Counted from the first letter of the stretch, positions 1 to 33,900 are shown. The stretch: 64,000 bases of DNA from Phalacrocorax aristotelis (GCF_949628215.1 NC_134311.1:57272205-57336204); one strand, 5' to 3'. Program-made: numbers and translations. Notes: generated by a model from the letters alone, not told the origin.

Positions 1-180
1 GCGCTCGGTGCGGCGCCTCCGAGCCCTGCCCCTCGCTCGCCTGAGCCACCGGGAGCGGCGGCGCCATGCAAGGCTCTGCCGCTGAGGCCGAGCCGCACAG
101 GACCGCCTCCGCAGGCTGTCCGGCTCTCATGGGCGGTGCTGAGACCACTTACCTCCTCAAATACCCCCTGAACCAGTAGC
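1..180. promoter_or_regulatory. CpG-rich promoter-like block at left edge
   Basis: The first 180 bases are dense in G, C and CpG, unlike the AT-rich DNA that follows, so this looks like the edge of a CpG island cut by the window. On the minus strand a consensus 5' splice site (AG followed by GTAAGT) falls at 147-154, which would end a minus-strand exon at 153. That suggests a first, possibly non-coding, exon of a gene running leftwards out of the window. On the plus strand an ATG at 66 opens only about 38 codons and I saw no convincing donor. The gene is not identified. The CpG block is seen; the gene is inference. Confidence 0.45.
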
Positions 181-3100
181 TAGCAATTTAACGAACTCAC
201 GGAATGAGACAAATAAAAATAGGGATCCTGAAAGACCGGGCATCAAACGTAGGTTTAACGCTGCAATGCACCAGCCTGGGGTTTACACTTTGCTGCATCC
301 CGCAGCCCTTGCACGCTGCCTGTGCCGTCACGGGAAAGTCGTGTTTGTTCAGAGGGCGCATTCCTAGAGGAGCTGAGAGCTTTCCCGCCGTTACCGAAAT
401 ATTTTCTCCAGCGTCAGTTTCTAGGAATCAAGTGCAGTACCAGAGAGTAGCTGAGCGTTCCTCAGCTTCCTAGGTGATGATAGGATGTCTTGCTATTGCA
501 GACAAAGCCACCAAAGTAGCAGTGAGGGTTTCTCAGCAAAGACTCCCTCACCTCGTCTCCTTTCTTGCCTCTGGGTATGCATGCTGTAATATTTAAGATA
601 GGTATTTTAAACTTTATTTCTAGTCTCAGATTGCCCTAGCTTTAGGAATTCAGTGCGACTAAAAGCTATTAAACTGCGTACAGGTGCATATACGTAGATA
701 ACATAGCAACACATACCAAAAAGGAAATTGGTATGGAATATAGGATGTATTGCATAAAACTCCTTCCTCTGTCCTCGTGTGGGTAAACAAACAAAAGTCA
801 GTGCTTTAGGAGGCGGATCATGTGATGAATCAGTGTTGCATAATTTGGTGTTACACTGGGGGCCAAAGAGACCGGTGTTACCATAGGCATACAGATTATA
901 AAAAACAGGCGTGCTTTATTTTTAATGGTGCTCTAACATCTGCATATACTCAATTAGAGACGGGGTATTTACCACTGTTGTAAGATTCATTCTGTCAACC
1001 AGATGGTTATTTAGCTGCAAAGGACACCAGCTTGCAGGCATCCCAGAGGACCCCACCACAGTTCAGGCACCAACACAGCTGACGCTCCTGCTCTGTAGGA
1101 GCAGCAAAAGCCCCAACCTCAGGTGAGGACTCAAGTCAGGACTCCGGGTAGGAGTCTCAGCACACCTTCTCTGATTTACAGCTCCTCTCCCAGAGGCAGG
1201 GCTGAAGAGAAAGAAACAAGAAATGAACAACAGACAGGAAACCAGCGTGGCCAGTGAACAGGCAATGGAAAACCACTGGTGTTTTTAACTTTGAAACATA
1301 GTCAGGTTCTTGAAGCATGCGGTTGAGACACAGGAACATGAGCATCAGAGCATAGTAACAACTCAGCAAAACTGCATTCATCTTCTGTTTCTGTTCCAGA
1401 CCTCTTATACAATCACAAGAAGCTGACTGGTCTGGCTTTCCTTGATTTCCACATCTGCAAAACTAACTCAAAACATGAAGGAGAATCTGAGGTTTAATTT
1501 AAAAATGAGACTGTCTTGGAAAGAGAGGCTGGTGAAGGTGACATACGGGTACGGTGGAACAGTACACCCACATCAGCATGTCTGTGACAGCAACAAGCAT
1601 TCACTGGGTGGGGTACACCATGAATTCACTGCTCCATGCAGCTCTGTTACTGCCAGCACTGTTATCACCAACACAAACCCAGCCTCTGCACTGACGAAAA
1701 GAGTAGAGCTCTTTAGTGGCCTTTCCAATCAGTTCGATCACCCCAGGGCCCTGGGATGTACGCCTTGGCTTTTTAAGTGAAAAAGCCATCACCAGAAAGG
1801 CTTGTAACTTCCCTGCTGTGTTGCTGGCAAGCATGGAGCAGCCTAATAGCAAAGCAATGAGCAAATGTTACTGCATGAAAAGAACTGCCTCTCTGAAACC
1901 ATCCATGCATCTAGAATAAGGTTTACCCATCAAATACATATTCTGAAATCAGAAAAGGCTGTTTTGTTCTCCTAATCTGATTTACTGGCCAGAAATCTTC
2001 AACCAGTAATTCCTGCCTCAGACTGTTCCTTTTGACAGGGTAAAGACAGCCTCTTTGAAGAGATGCTGATTCTGACTCAGGGCTTTCAAGTGATAGGAAT
2101 CCATAGCATCAGTAGAGAAAGGCAAGATGCTTCGGCCTTGCTTTGCATTAGGAATCTTACAAACACAGATTTACAGAGGTTTAATGAGTCAGGCAGAATG
2201 GGGGCAAGAAGCGGCCCAGTGGTAAGACAGCAAAGGGGTATCCAGGAATGGAGTTAAAACTCTGGTCACAGTTCAGGTGCCAGAGAGCGAGGAATGCAGG
2301 AAAGCATTAGGTCGTAAGTTGTAACCATGTGGCACTTCCCAGAAAAAATCCTGGTAAGAAGCCAGCGGTGCCCTGGGAGCAAGCCACTTTCCTCACTCAG
2401 TGTATACACAGGCAGAGCTGAGTAGCAGAACCTGAAGCCCCAGAGGCATGTTGCTTTGATCCACTTACCTTCAGGCAGCCTGCAAAACTCTGCCTGCAAA
2501 ATATCCAGCCATGCTTCATACACACCGGTGACCTTCTGTGACATTATCAGCTTTGCTCAAGCCACCAGGAAAAGCATTCCCCTCAGATCTCAACTGCAGT
2601 TTCACATGCATCCACTTCACTCATTCTCAACTCATTTCTACATGGATTATTGCAACAGAAGCAGAGATTCTCAGTGTCCCCCTTCACTGTGGGAAGAATG
2701 CAGCATTACTACCTTTACAGAGAACTCAAAATATGTTAGTGGTGAAGCAGAAAGCTTTTTGGCATAGTACATGGAAGTCATAACTTACCAGGAATCCTCA
2801 AGGACTCTGTTCTTCCTCAGCACTCGGATAGTATGAACCAGCTCAGTGTGTATTAGGGTAAGAATTTTAGGAATTGTGCCTTTTGTTCACACCTTCTGAA
2901 ATGGAGCTGCAACTTAGAACGATGCTTTCAATGTTTTGTAGTTTCAAGATATTTTGGTAATTAAAGGATTTTTGGTTTGTGCCAACTGGCAAAGAGAAGA
3001 GCACAAAAAGTCTGCATCCAATGAGAAGGAGAAATCTACCATTTGGCTGTTTTTCAGGTGAAATGAAATACAGAAAATTCTTTCCAAATGTAAATGCAAT

Positions 3101-6100
3101 CAGAAGGAAAACAAAACCAGATTGTTACATATCATGGTGGCCACTTACATAAAATTTGTTCATTTTTATAGTGTAAATTTAGACTTTATATGCCTGTTAA
3201 AATAAAAAAAAGATGTGAAATTTCTTTTTAGGTGAATATATATTTTGCTTGAACCTAGCAATTAGATGCCAGTCAAAAATGTGTTTATGGGAAGGAGGGG
3301 AAGTGTCTGCACGTGCATGCAAGTGTTCTGGAAACCACCACTCAGGTCCAAACTGAATCTCTGACACAGCTAATCACCCAAATACTGTGATGTTTGCTGG
3401 AATAGTTTCCTGTGGAAAAGGTATTCCAGTAAAGGGGAGTACCATGCAAAGGTGTGATCAGACAGTACATGTAATTTATATACCACCTAGGAGTTTTACG
3501 TGTGTGTGACTGCAAGACCATCCTCATCTCACAGTCTAGGTGGCTGCAGGTCATGATAAACTCATGACTTCCTCAGGTTTTTTTCCAAGTATACACCTGC
3601 ACCTGGGTTATGGACCACTTCTCCCCAGAGCCTCTTAGGTAGCCAAGGGCTTCCAGAACCTTTGGGTATCTTCCAAAAGCCAGTGTATCCAGGAATTGTG
3701 CCAGGACCAGCTGCCACAGCAGATTATAGCCCAGCTGTAGACCTGACAAAAAGCAAGTGGGAACAGCCTACTTAGACACAAAGGTGCACCATGAGCAGCT
3801 GAAGCATCGCAGAGGTGTGCCGGAAGGGGTGCCGGAAGCCCAAGGGCAGGGTATGGCCCATGCCACTATTTGCCAAGAGCACCAAGTCACATTTCTTTTT
3901 TAGCTCAGAGTTCTTGGCTGCTGCACCTTACTTGACTCTCCAGTTGCTATTCTGCTTAAAAATGCACAAACACATTACAATAATGGTTGCAGAGTCCAAT
4001 GGTAGGAAAAAATGTAACTTTTCTGTTGTCTTTTGATGTTTGAGCTTTTAGGATCTCAGCTTTCAAGCTGTTAACAGCCTCTCTATGGGCAGGAGACCAC
4101 ATCTCCCAGCAGCAGTTTTCAGGAAAGCATCAATTGGCTTGGGATCCAATAAGACTTGCATACTACAGTATTTGTCACTGCTATAATGGGGTGATCACCT
4201 TGCAGACCCTGTGTGGAGGTGCAGGGAGGCAAATAGAGCAACTATAATTGCAAAGAGAAGCACTGAGTGATCTGCCAGTGCAAGGCAAGAGCATCCTACC
4301 ATCTCCGAGATGGGGCTCATGACAGAAATAACAGAGACTGGCAGTGCCTGTGGGGCCAGATGTGCACACGTGTGGCCCTTCCAGAATATCCCATTGGTCA
4401 TAATGCTAAATGGTGGTATCTTCCACTATATGTTTATTAGTGTTCCATAATTCACACTAATCTTTTCTAGCTGGTAGTAGTTATTAAAAAAAAAAAAACA
4501 ACCACCAAAGGGTAAAAAAAAAACCCCATTCACTTAAGTAGTCAAATTTGGTTAGATTCTGAACAAATGAAATGTTTTAAATCACTTGTTGGACTTGACA
4601 GAAAGCATTTTATAGCATTTGAAGATTTGAGTACTAAAAAACCCACAAGGCTGGCATTTCCAGGCAAACTTGCTTAAAAAGAACTTTTGAGAATGATGGT
4701 TTAATAAACTCATTGCTTAGTTGTTTTTCACTCCAGCCCTAATTCAAAATGGATTAAAATCTGCATTATCTATTAAGGAAGAGCACTAACTAAACCTGTC
4801 TGAGTAGGTTAATTTTTGTAATCCAAGTACAGAAGAGTAATATTACACAGCTTTGCACTGAACTCTCCAAGTGTTGCATTTGCACGCTCTTTGACCCTTT
4901 TTAGCACAATACCATGTAATGCCAATTATTAATGTCATTCTTTGACCTCTCAGCAACTGTATGCAGTATAGCTTTTCATTCTTAAATCAGGATTTTATTA
5001 TACGATGTCTCGGTTTTCTTAATCACACCTAATACCTTTACCTTACAAATAACTGACATAAACACTTAACTTGGGTGACGCTAAGGAAACACTGTGCCAG
5101 GGGAAAATGCTTCCCAGGACATTTACAATTTCTGACACTCAGGTAACCAGCCAGCACCAGGGGTCTGGTCCTGCCTTGAGGCACTAAGCCCTACTGGAGT
5201 TAATGAGTGACAAACGGAAGAAAGGAAGCCTGCATGCCCCCCAAATTACTAGACAAGATCAATATAAAGGGTTCTTGTAAAAGAAGTTCTACAAGAATAA
5301 GAAGTAGGCTCAAGCAGCATGCTGAGCTGGGAGTTCAAGCTGGCTGAGTGAAGATTCTCAGAGAGACGAGCATTCGACTAACATCAGACAGTTGTTACCA
5401 CATCTGATCATCTGCTTTATTTGCCTGTCTCTAGTGGCAGGTAAAACTGATGCGGTTGTCAATCAGCATTTCAACTCCTGCAATCCAGTCTGACAGATTA
5501 AAATCGGTTTCTACTATCATATACAAAAACTATGGTGGTGCTGTCTTTCTGCGCTGTTGATTTCCTTAGGATGCTAATGTGAGAAAAGCAGAGGAAGTTC
5601 CTGAACATATGGGTAAGTTTCAAGTAGCAAGAAAAAGTTTTACATTTGTCAACCCAGTAGCAGACTTCTTCAGTCTTTGTTAATTATTGGGCAGGGGGAG
5701 GAAAGATATTTTCTTGGTTGGCGTAAGTATTCTTTGAGGGTACCTGCCTACCAGCCTGGCCCAAACTGGAGGTTTCCCAGAATCAAAGCACACAGTTCAC
5801 AACTTGTTGTCAAAGTCAGCTTAGTGTAAATGTCAGAGTCCCTAATGAAGTGGCACAAATATCTTGTAGTAGCCAATAAACCACATTCTACTTATGCTTT
5901 CTAATTAAGAGTGAAATGTCCCCTCTCCTCTTCCCTTCTCTACATACCATTCAGTTACTATCACAGTAGCGAACGTTGTTAGTGTGAAGGTTTCTGGGCA
6001 CAATTTGAGCCTACAGCACTAGAGGAAATGATCACAACGCTGATAGCCTCTGTGCTGACCGCACCACAAGCCTCTTGGATAATCCTCCTGTAGAACCTGC

Positions 6101-8379
6101 TGCCTGGGGATTTGATTCTTTGGAAGAAAGAGCCCAATGCCCTGTCCTTTTACTTGAAAGATAAGAGTTTCTAAAAGGAAATTAGTAGAAATTTTCAGAA
6201 AAAGTTGCTCACAAAGAGAAGAAAAAAAATACTAGAATTGACCACAGAGGAGATACAAGGCTAGTTCAATAGCATCAAAACTGAGATTTTATTCCAGCTT
6301 TACTTGGAGAAGCTTGAAAAATGAGAAATTAGTATTATACGATAAACAAAGTTTGGCCAAGCATAGTTCTCAAGCTAGCAAGAACAGAGCTGCTTCTGGA
6401 GCCTTCCTGGTAGTGGTGGTGGGCTACAGGAGGAACAAATCTAATTCCTAGCAGATCTTCAGGCAAATGAGCATCATCAGAAGGTTTTCCTAGGTGGCGC
6501 TGTATTTTGGAGCCAAAAAGAGACTGCAGCCATGCATGCCTTTTCCCCAGCCTCTCATACTGCTGCGTATCAGCAACATGTATGTCAAAACACGGCCTGC
6601 CAAAAAGTGTTCAAAGCACTCAGTTTAGCTCTTCAAGAGGTTTCTCTATCTCAGCCTGACAAGCCACACCCAGACCTATCCTTATGTTATCCCGTGATTT
6701 TTACCACAGCCGTATGGAGAGACTACCTTACCTCAAATTTGATGTAGCCGAGTATGAAATACAAAGGGGGAACAGAGGGATTCAAAGACAAGCAGGCCTA
6801 ACTATAGCCTTTTTTGTAACAATCGCTTCCTTCTCTTGGAGAAGCAAATGAGTATTAGAAGGACATGGGTGAAACCTACTCTGTAAAGGAATCATTACAT
6901 CAGAGCACATGGAGGATAAACATTTGTACACCAGAAGAAATGGCTGAGTAGGAGTTAAGTGAGCAGTGTGCATGCATTAAGTTAAGAGAACAAGAACAGT
7001 CACAAAAGCCAAGAACACAGGTAAAAGCAAAGAACTGGCAGTGCTGCCTGGAGTGCTGACAGCATGAAGGCCACACCATGAACAAGGGCATGCCACATAC
7101 GCAGAGCAACAACTGTATGTTACAAATCAATCTGACTCTGAGCCTTCTTTGTCAAAACAAAAAGGCTGCAGGGATCATGCAGCATTGACACCAATCAAGA
7201 ACCAGGAAGTCAAGATGAGGATGTGATAGCTAGCAGTCCTTGTTCTCCATGCCACCACAAGTAATCCTGGTATCTGTGAGAAAGTTAAATCAGTTTTGTT
7301 TAAAAGTGAGAGCACCTTCCCTTCTGTACTGTGTGCTCATACAATGAGTTTTGCTACATTTATCATGGCAACCAAGTAGAAGAAAAAAAAGTTTTAATTC
7401 AATTATATAAACAATATCAGTACAATGCATAGAAGTTACTCAAATTCCATTAAGTCTGTAAGTAAAAGCCATCAAGTTTGCACAGAAGAGTACTAACCTT
7501 TCAGGTAGAAACAGCAGTAACTCATGATAAAATGGTGGTAAGGGCAGAAGACCCAAGAGAGAAGGCATTTAGGTTATACTCCAGCTTGCACATGTGTGTA
7601 ACTTAGACCTTTGCACAAGTACGCACACTGCAGGCTCAAAACAAACCATCCTTGATTGTTACGGTTCTGAACAGAAGCCAAGTAGATTTCAGCAGCTGTA
7701 TATTCAATGAGTTGGTGTGATAAAGGACAGACTGTCAAAGCTGAACTATGATATAAAGCCTACAAGGTAACCAAGTCACAAACAGTATTTAGATAACTAA
7801 CTGTATATGATTGCATATTAAATTATATTCACTAGGAGTCCAATATTTTCCTTCCAGAATTCTAACCTAAGTCACAGAAGTTAAATCAAACTATCCAAAA
7901 GCCTGAGATTAGAAAAAAAATAGTGCCAATCCTTTTTCTAATATTATCTTACTCTGTGATGCACATACACTTTAGCTATGCACATCACCACCGTTAAGAG
8001 CAAGGTAATTTTAGTCCCTCAGACAGGGAGCTTCATTCATGAACTCAGCTGAAAACAAGACTTACTGTACACCCTAACAGTATAGAACAGGCCCTGACCA
8101 TACATGCAGTACCCAGTATGCTGAATGAGTCACGGGGTGGGAGCTGGAAGGGAACAGCTCCTGAACTTATATCAAATAGTAATTTTTGAGCATCTGCTGC
8201 AGTAAACACGACTCGAAGCATACAAGACAGTTGCCTTGGTCACAAAACACGCTATCTCTTCAACCCCACTCTTACAGAGCACAGTAACCATTCTCTATAC
8301 ATTCAAACACTGACTGCTCATCTAACTCAATACCTACTCTACAACTTTTGCCAGTAGGAGCTTAGAGGATTGCTACTTA
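181..8379. other. Intergenic stretch, no recognised gene
   Basis: AT-rich DNA with only short open frames (under about 115 codons), none of which I recognise and none with convincing splice sites on both sides. The nearest to an exon is a minus-strand patch at 2469-2535: open, with a consensus GTAAGT donor at 2463-2468, but its only acceptor candidate lacks a pyrimidine tract. No tRNA, rRNA or tandem array was seen. It lies downstream of CDK7, where CCDC125 lies in human; I found no CCDC125 reading frame here. Confidence 0.6.
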
Positions 8380-8606
8380 GAATCATAGAATGGTTTGGGC
8401 TGGAAGGTACCTTCAAAATCATCTAGTTCCAACCCCACTGCCATAGGCAGGGACATCTTCCACTAGACCAGGTTGCTCAAAGCCCCATCCAGTCTGGGAG
8501 CAGGCACCCACAACTTGTCTGGGCAACCTGTTCTAGTGCCTCACTGCCCTCATAATGAAGAACTTCTTCCTTCTATCAAACCTAAATCTACCCTCTTTCA
8601 GTTGTT
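8380..8606 (-). mobile_element. CR1 LINE 3' tail
   Basis: The plus strand reads as the reverse complement of the conserved 3' end of avian CR1: AATCATAGAATGG, then TTGGGCTGGAAGG, the GGGACATCTTCCACTAGACC block, and the GGGCAACCTGTTC block. The element is therefore in minus sense and 5'-truncated, as nearly all CR1 copies are. It lies downstream of CDK7. CR1 is the dominant LINE of bird genomes, which supports an avian source. Confidence 0.9.
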
Positions 8607-10044
8607 CTACTGGACAATGTTTCCTTCAGGGAAGGGTATCACCTAGGCACATGCAGCATTTGACAAGAAAGGAATGGCGTTACTCTCAAAGCAGAGCTGA
8701 CAAAATACTTAGAATTGTCACTGCCATGCAAACTTTATTTATTATACCCAATAGTTAGAATAGTCACTGAAAAATGAAATATCTGTTCTAGGGGCTGAAG
8801 GTTTCTAGGCTTTGAAGTCCAGTAAGAATGCTGCCATAGACAAGTTCAATCAGAACAGTTTACAGTACTCCTAATTCTCTCTTCCCTATGCATATTAACA
8901 TTTTTGTACATGTGCCTGTGAGAAATAGGACTGCAGTTCTCTTAATCCCCCAGCCTACGTTCAGGATGACATTGATTACACAGACAATAAAAACTCCTGT
9001 AACTAATGTTCTTTAATACACATTTTTGCTACACTCTCAATTAGATTTTAGCAGGAAATTTAAATTTAATTTTCAACTGCCAACAACCAATACAGAACAT
9101 AGCAGGGTACAGGGAGACTGTTCTCCCTTACAAGGCCAGCATACTTCACATTGGCTCAAGGTAGGAGTAAAATGAAGTAACACAGGAGCAAGAAGACAGT
9201 TGCTGTTCCTCCACAAACCTCAAAGTCTTCTGCAAATACATTTGCCACATACTTTAGAAAACAGAATGCTGAAAAGCAGTTCACAGGTGGGAAAATGACA
9301 ATGGCTCACCAGGTATGCCTGAGATCCACTGCACAATAGGGGGGACATGCAGTTAAACTACATCAACAGCACCTACTCGCTTGTTTCTCTCCACTGCAGA
9401 AGTTTGGTTACCCAGCAGCCACTCTGCAATACAGCCATGCTGGAAATCAGGCAACAGAGCTGAGCCTGTATCTGCACTATGAATTGTTCAACAGCCACAG
9501 GTTGACAGGAGGGCTGCTATAGTTTTCCCAGCTGGATCTCCCTCCGTTACTGCAATCTTGAGGCTGTGAAGGAAACAGTATTTATATGCTCTCAGGTAAC
9601 TTCTCCTGGAAGACTGGGGGCTTTTTGCAGACTCCAACACTTCACATGCAATCTGTGCATCATGTTGTTTTCAATATAGTGGATGTGTCCTTGGAAAGTC
9701 TTAATGCATGACTGCTGAGAGAGCACATGCAAACTCATTTGTTAATACATTAGCATATTAACTGGAACAAAAAAAGCATCCTGCCCTTCCCTTATAATGA
9801 TACATTTTCTCCAACATCTATGACAAAGCTGGCAGACAATCACATGTACATGTAAGCTCCCGGTGAGAAGGATGTTATTTGTAGTCTTCCTCCTTAGGGC
9901 ATGCATCTATACAGGATAGCACATGATTAAGCATAAAGGACCCACAAAATTAGTCTGTGTAAACCTGTAGCCAGCAAGCAATTTGACAGTTACTACCTCA
10001 AAGCATGAGTCAAAGTAACGAGACAGCAAACCAGAGAAAGGAAT
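8607..10044. other. Intergenic stretch downstream of CDK7
   Basis: No recognised gene, repeat or RNA. It separates the CR1 tail from the probable CDK7 transcript end. An AATAAATAAA run on the minus strand near 8733-8742 could be a more distal CDK7 poly(A) signal, but the site nearer the stop codon is favoured. Confidence 0.5.
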
Positions 10045-10068
10045 TTGCTTGTTCTGCTTAGAAATGCC

Positions 10069-10074
10069 TTTATT
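10069..10074 (-). terminator. CDK7: CDK7 poly(A) signal (AATAAA)
   Basis: The minus strand reads AATAAA here, about 165 bases downstream of the CDK7 stop codon. This gives a short 3' UTR of roughly 190-200 bases with cleavage near 10045-10055. Only the hexamer is seen; the cleavage site is inferred. Confidence 0.6.
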
Positions 10075-10239
10075 CAAGAAAAGGAAAGTTAATCAAACCT
10101 CTGTTTCAGTAAGGAAATATTAAATTCACATTTTACATCTGAAGATATTACAAAATAACCATCCAGTGACTATACAGCGTTTTTTCAATGGTTGGGACTC
10201 GGGCCATTTTCACTCATTTTCATCCACCATCCACAGCAA

Positions 10240-30054
<19,815 letters not shown>

Positions 30055-30345
30055 CACCGCCGGCAGGGGGTGGGAAACACGGGGACACGGGCCTGGTGGG
30101 GAACGACCGACGCCGGCCGCGGAGCTTTAATGCCGCCAGCGCCGCGCCCCCCGCCTCTTCCGGCCCGTGAGCCGGCCCGCCCCTGGCAACGGCCGGCGTC
30201 GCCGCGCCCCCTCGTCCCGCCCCCCCGGCGCTGAGACCACGCGAGAGCCGCCGCAGGGCCCCGCCCCCACGAGGCGGTGGGAGCCTCCCTCTCGCTTCAG
30301 CACCGGCGGCCGCGACCGGCGCCTCCCCTCCCACTGACATGGCGG
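30055..30345 (-). promoter_or_regulatory. CDK7: CDK7 CpG-island promoter
   Basis: CpG-dense sequence upstream of the CDK7 ATG. The island runs from about 29600, through intron 1 and exon 1, to about 30345. It has GC-box-like runs and no obvious TATA box. ATGGCGG (plus, 30339-30345) and AAATGGCAGC (minus, near 30370) resemble YY1 sites. The transcription start is not located. The whole gap to the MRPS36 stop codon is only about 0.9 kb. Confidence 0.7.
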
Positions 30346-30896
30346 AGGCTACAGCTGACGCCGCTACGCTGCCATTTTATTAAAGACGAAGCCTTCAGAT
30401 GAGGTGTACTGCCGACTCCTGGCTGTACCGGCCCCCAAGGGCCGCCTGCGGAAACGGCTAATGCTTTAAATTACCGCCCAGCTGTTGTGTCCCAGCTTCC
30501 GCACCCTTACTCGGGGCGCAGGGAAAACGGGTGCCAGGCAAGGGCGTGACCGAAGCTGGGTAGCTGCTCCGAACAACCACAAAGTCCCCATAATCTCTAA
30601 GAATATTTCACCAACCCTTCCCTGCCTGCAAAACCATTCCTAATGAGATATCCCCCACCTTTTAAAGTAGAGAAATAAAATTACTTAGTTTTATTGTCAA
30701 GTTTGCAAACGGCTAATAAGAAAAATATTATAATGGTGTGGACATCAAGTATATTCAAATGCTAGTCAGCCATTAAGAGAAAATTCTTCCCGGCCACAAA
30801 TCAGTTTATAGTGTGTCATGTCAACCTTCTCACCCTTCAAATGGGGTTTTATTAAAGCTATTAGTATACATTCATTTATTATATTAAGGAAATGCC

Positions 30897-30902
30897 TTTA
30901 TT
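30897..30902 (-). terminator. MRPS36: MRPS36 poly(A) signal (AATAAA)
   Basis: The minus strand reads CACAATAAAGGC, about 50 bases past the MRPS36 stop codon. A second candidate lies about 25 bases further downstream near 30873. The 3' UTR is therefore very short. Confidence 0.65.
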
Positions 30903-30952
30903 GTGTTCACAATAACTTCATTCAACAGTGGCCAATGAACTATTGTCCACGC

Positions 30953-33900
30953 TTATTCTGGACCTCCACGCTGTAAAAGAAAAGCAGATGGTTAAATATA
31001 TTCCACTAAAAGAACAGCAAACAGAGATCAAATCTTCTTTTGCACTGCTAGAGACTTAACAGACAGAGTTCTAGTTTTAACTTCTGATTCATACTTAGAT
31101 GAAAAAGAATCTATGGAAGAATATGCCCAGAGTGTGAAGTATCAGCAGCTACCAGTTACAGCTCCCTTTTTTTCAGGGGAGAATACAAAAAGATCAATAC
31201 CTGCAACCTACAACTACAGCTGCTTCCACCTCTTCCACTCCAAAGAATCCTGACTTTTGCTCACTTCAGAAAGGTCTGACAAACACAGCAGCAATGAACA
31301 CAAGTTCTAGAATTATTTTCACTGTCCAAATTCCAAAGTGCAAACTATAAACCAAAGCCAAGATAAGCCATTACAATCTTTATGAGAAATCAGAAGCGTA
31401 TTTATTATTTTGCCAACAAAATTATTTTACAACTTACCTCACCGTCAAAAAACACATGCTAGAAGTGAAGAAGTGTTTAATTTCTCATTTCATTTCTAAT
31501 TATAATTCCGTACCCATATACATGCAGGAAAATTGATTTCTTCCACTAACGTGATTATACTGTAGGTAACCTTACACTTTAACGAAGCTATGCAAGCTCC
31601 TTTTCATTTCAAACTGACACCCACCTCACAGGTTCTTCAAATGTTGTGCATTCTCCCTTTTTAAGCATCAGTGTTTACAACTGAGAATTGTTACAAAAGC
31701 AGGTTCTTCTCACCTTTCATGTACAATACCATATTTGCAAATACTGCAGAAAATATTTATACAAGTTTAATAAAATATTTCCACTACTAGAAATACAATA
31801 GTTATTTATTGGTAAGTTATAAAAACTAGTTTGAGAAATATTTTGGACTTCAATCACATGGTGATAGCCTTTGCTGGTCTAAGAGCAGACGCCTGTGCTC
31901 CTGTCCAGCACAAAATACACATTAAACAGATGTTACGAAACAAGTAGTGACAGTGATAAATGAAGGCTATGACTACGTCTAGCTATCTGCATGTCTCTTT
32001 GAAGTCATATCTCTCTACCTAGCGATACCATGAGCTACTAGTTAGTGACAGTTGGGTACCCTGTGTATTAAGAATGTGTAGTTTGGGTATTGCACATCAA
32101 AGGTATGAAAGCGGGGAGCGCACCCTTATAAAGAATTACAATGCAATGACATATCTGAAACTTTGAGGGGGGTGTAGAAATACGCTAAGTGCTAGGTACA
32201 CACAGACAAGACACACCAATAAATGAAACTTACTTGAATATACTCAATCTCTTCATCTGAAATAAGTTTCCTCCTGTATTTCTGAGGTAAGCTTCTTGCT
32301 AATTCAGAAGTGTCTGGTGTACCGTGTACTCTACTAACAGGTGAAATATTTTGAAATGCCAGTGATTGGCCTCCTATAGAATCCTGTGCTTTTGAAGCAT
32401 GGGGAGATGGCACACTTGCTTGTAGAGATTCCCGTACTGAAACACAGATTGCAAAATCATTTACAGAAATGTAACGAGACTGTAAAATTAATTAATTAAT
32501 GAGCAGCCAATAAAAGTCACCAGTTATCGACAATTTTCTTAATTAAACAAATACTTTAAAGAATTAAGACATTCTACTTCTTAAGCCTGGCTTCACTGTT
32601 AAGTGTTATCAAGAGCATAGTGAAAAAATTCTGACAGTCGAAGAAACTGTGCTTGAGTGGCAGAAATACTGATGGGGAAACAAAAGACAAATCAGCATAT
32701 ACTCTAAGAAAGGCTTTTTTCCTGGGAAGCTGTACTTAAGAGAAAAAGCATAAAGTATCATAAATGTGTGTGTGGTGGCAATTTTGTAGAAAGATAACTA
32801 AGATAAATAACTAAGATCCACTGAGATGATGCTTTTTTTTTTTCCGTGACTGTAAAGACAGACAAATGAAAAAGACGTAGAGGGTTACGGAAAGATAAAG
32901 CTCACAGCTATGACATACCACAACATGTAATGCAGTGCTGTATCAATTTTTAATATTACAAAATGGCATATCAAATTTTGTTAATGATGTGCAGAAAGAC
33001 CACCAAATAACAGGCATCAGCAATCAGTGTTAATGAAATGCAGAGGCCAAGGAGAGCATGAAGTACTTTACAGGTGAGGGCTAGGAGCTACGCTTAAGGA
33101 ATTCACATTAGAGAAGGTGCCTTGAGTCTGAGGACAGGAGAACAGATGACAAAAGGCAGCGTTGTCCAAATCAGTGTTCTGAACCTTAGGCCTGTCGCAC
33201 CATGGCTGATTTTACAATAGAAGTATACAATTACCCCACCAGGCAGAACGGGGCCTTACATCAGTATTTTTTACTGCTTACACACTCAGATCTCTGTATG
33301 TGAAGTTAAAACACCTCATAAACCAGCTTCCACAGGAAGTCCGTCTCAGTGATCCTGAAAAATTAGCAAGACAAATGCAATATCTAAACAGCTAGGACAG
33401 AGGGACTAAATAATTATAAAATAAGCAGCATCAAGATTGGATAAGTCAAAGAATGCGAGAAGTTAAAATACCACAGTGTTACCTGCCTCTCTCCCCCCTA
33501 CCTCCAACAAGATCAAGGAGGTGAGGAGCCAGTTTTAGCCATAGTGAGTCTGAGTCAATGGCAGGATTGGGACATCAAACACCTGCAGGGATGTGACCAA
33601 ACCACTACTGGTATTAAAAAAAAAAAAGCCACAACTGAGAGGCATATTCAGAAGTTCTTAGTCAGCAGACTGTTATCTGAAAGTCCCAAGTTGATCAGGT
33701 GGTTCCAGAACAATGGAAGGTCCCAAACAGCATGAGGTGGAAGAGAGCTCTTCAGGAGGAACATAGTCTGCACAGGGGGCAAACTGTTTCTGTTTCAAGA
33801 AAAAACAGACCCTATATATGAAAAAAAAAGAAACAATTTCTCCAAGTTTTTTTCATACACCTCAGAAATGTCTACAGATTGCCAAGGATTTTCCTCTACA

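Noticed and set aside
1157-1864. Overlapping 70-110 codon frames on both strands in the left intergenic region
   Set aside because: No conserved motifs, no splice context and no promoter; lengths are within chance for this composition.
2469-2535. Exon-like minus-strand patch with a consensus GTAAGT donor
   Set aside because: The acceptor candidate has no pyrimidine tract, the translation matches nothing I know, and no partner exon was found.
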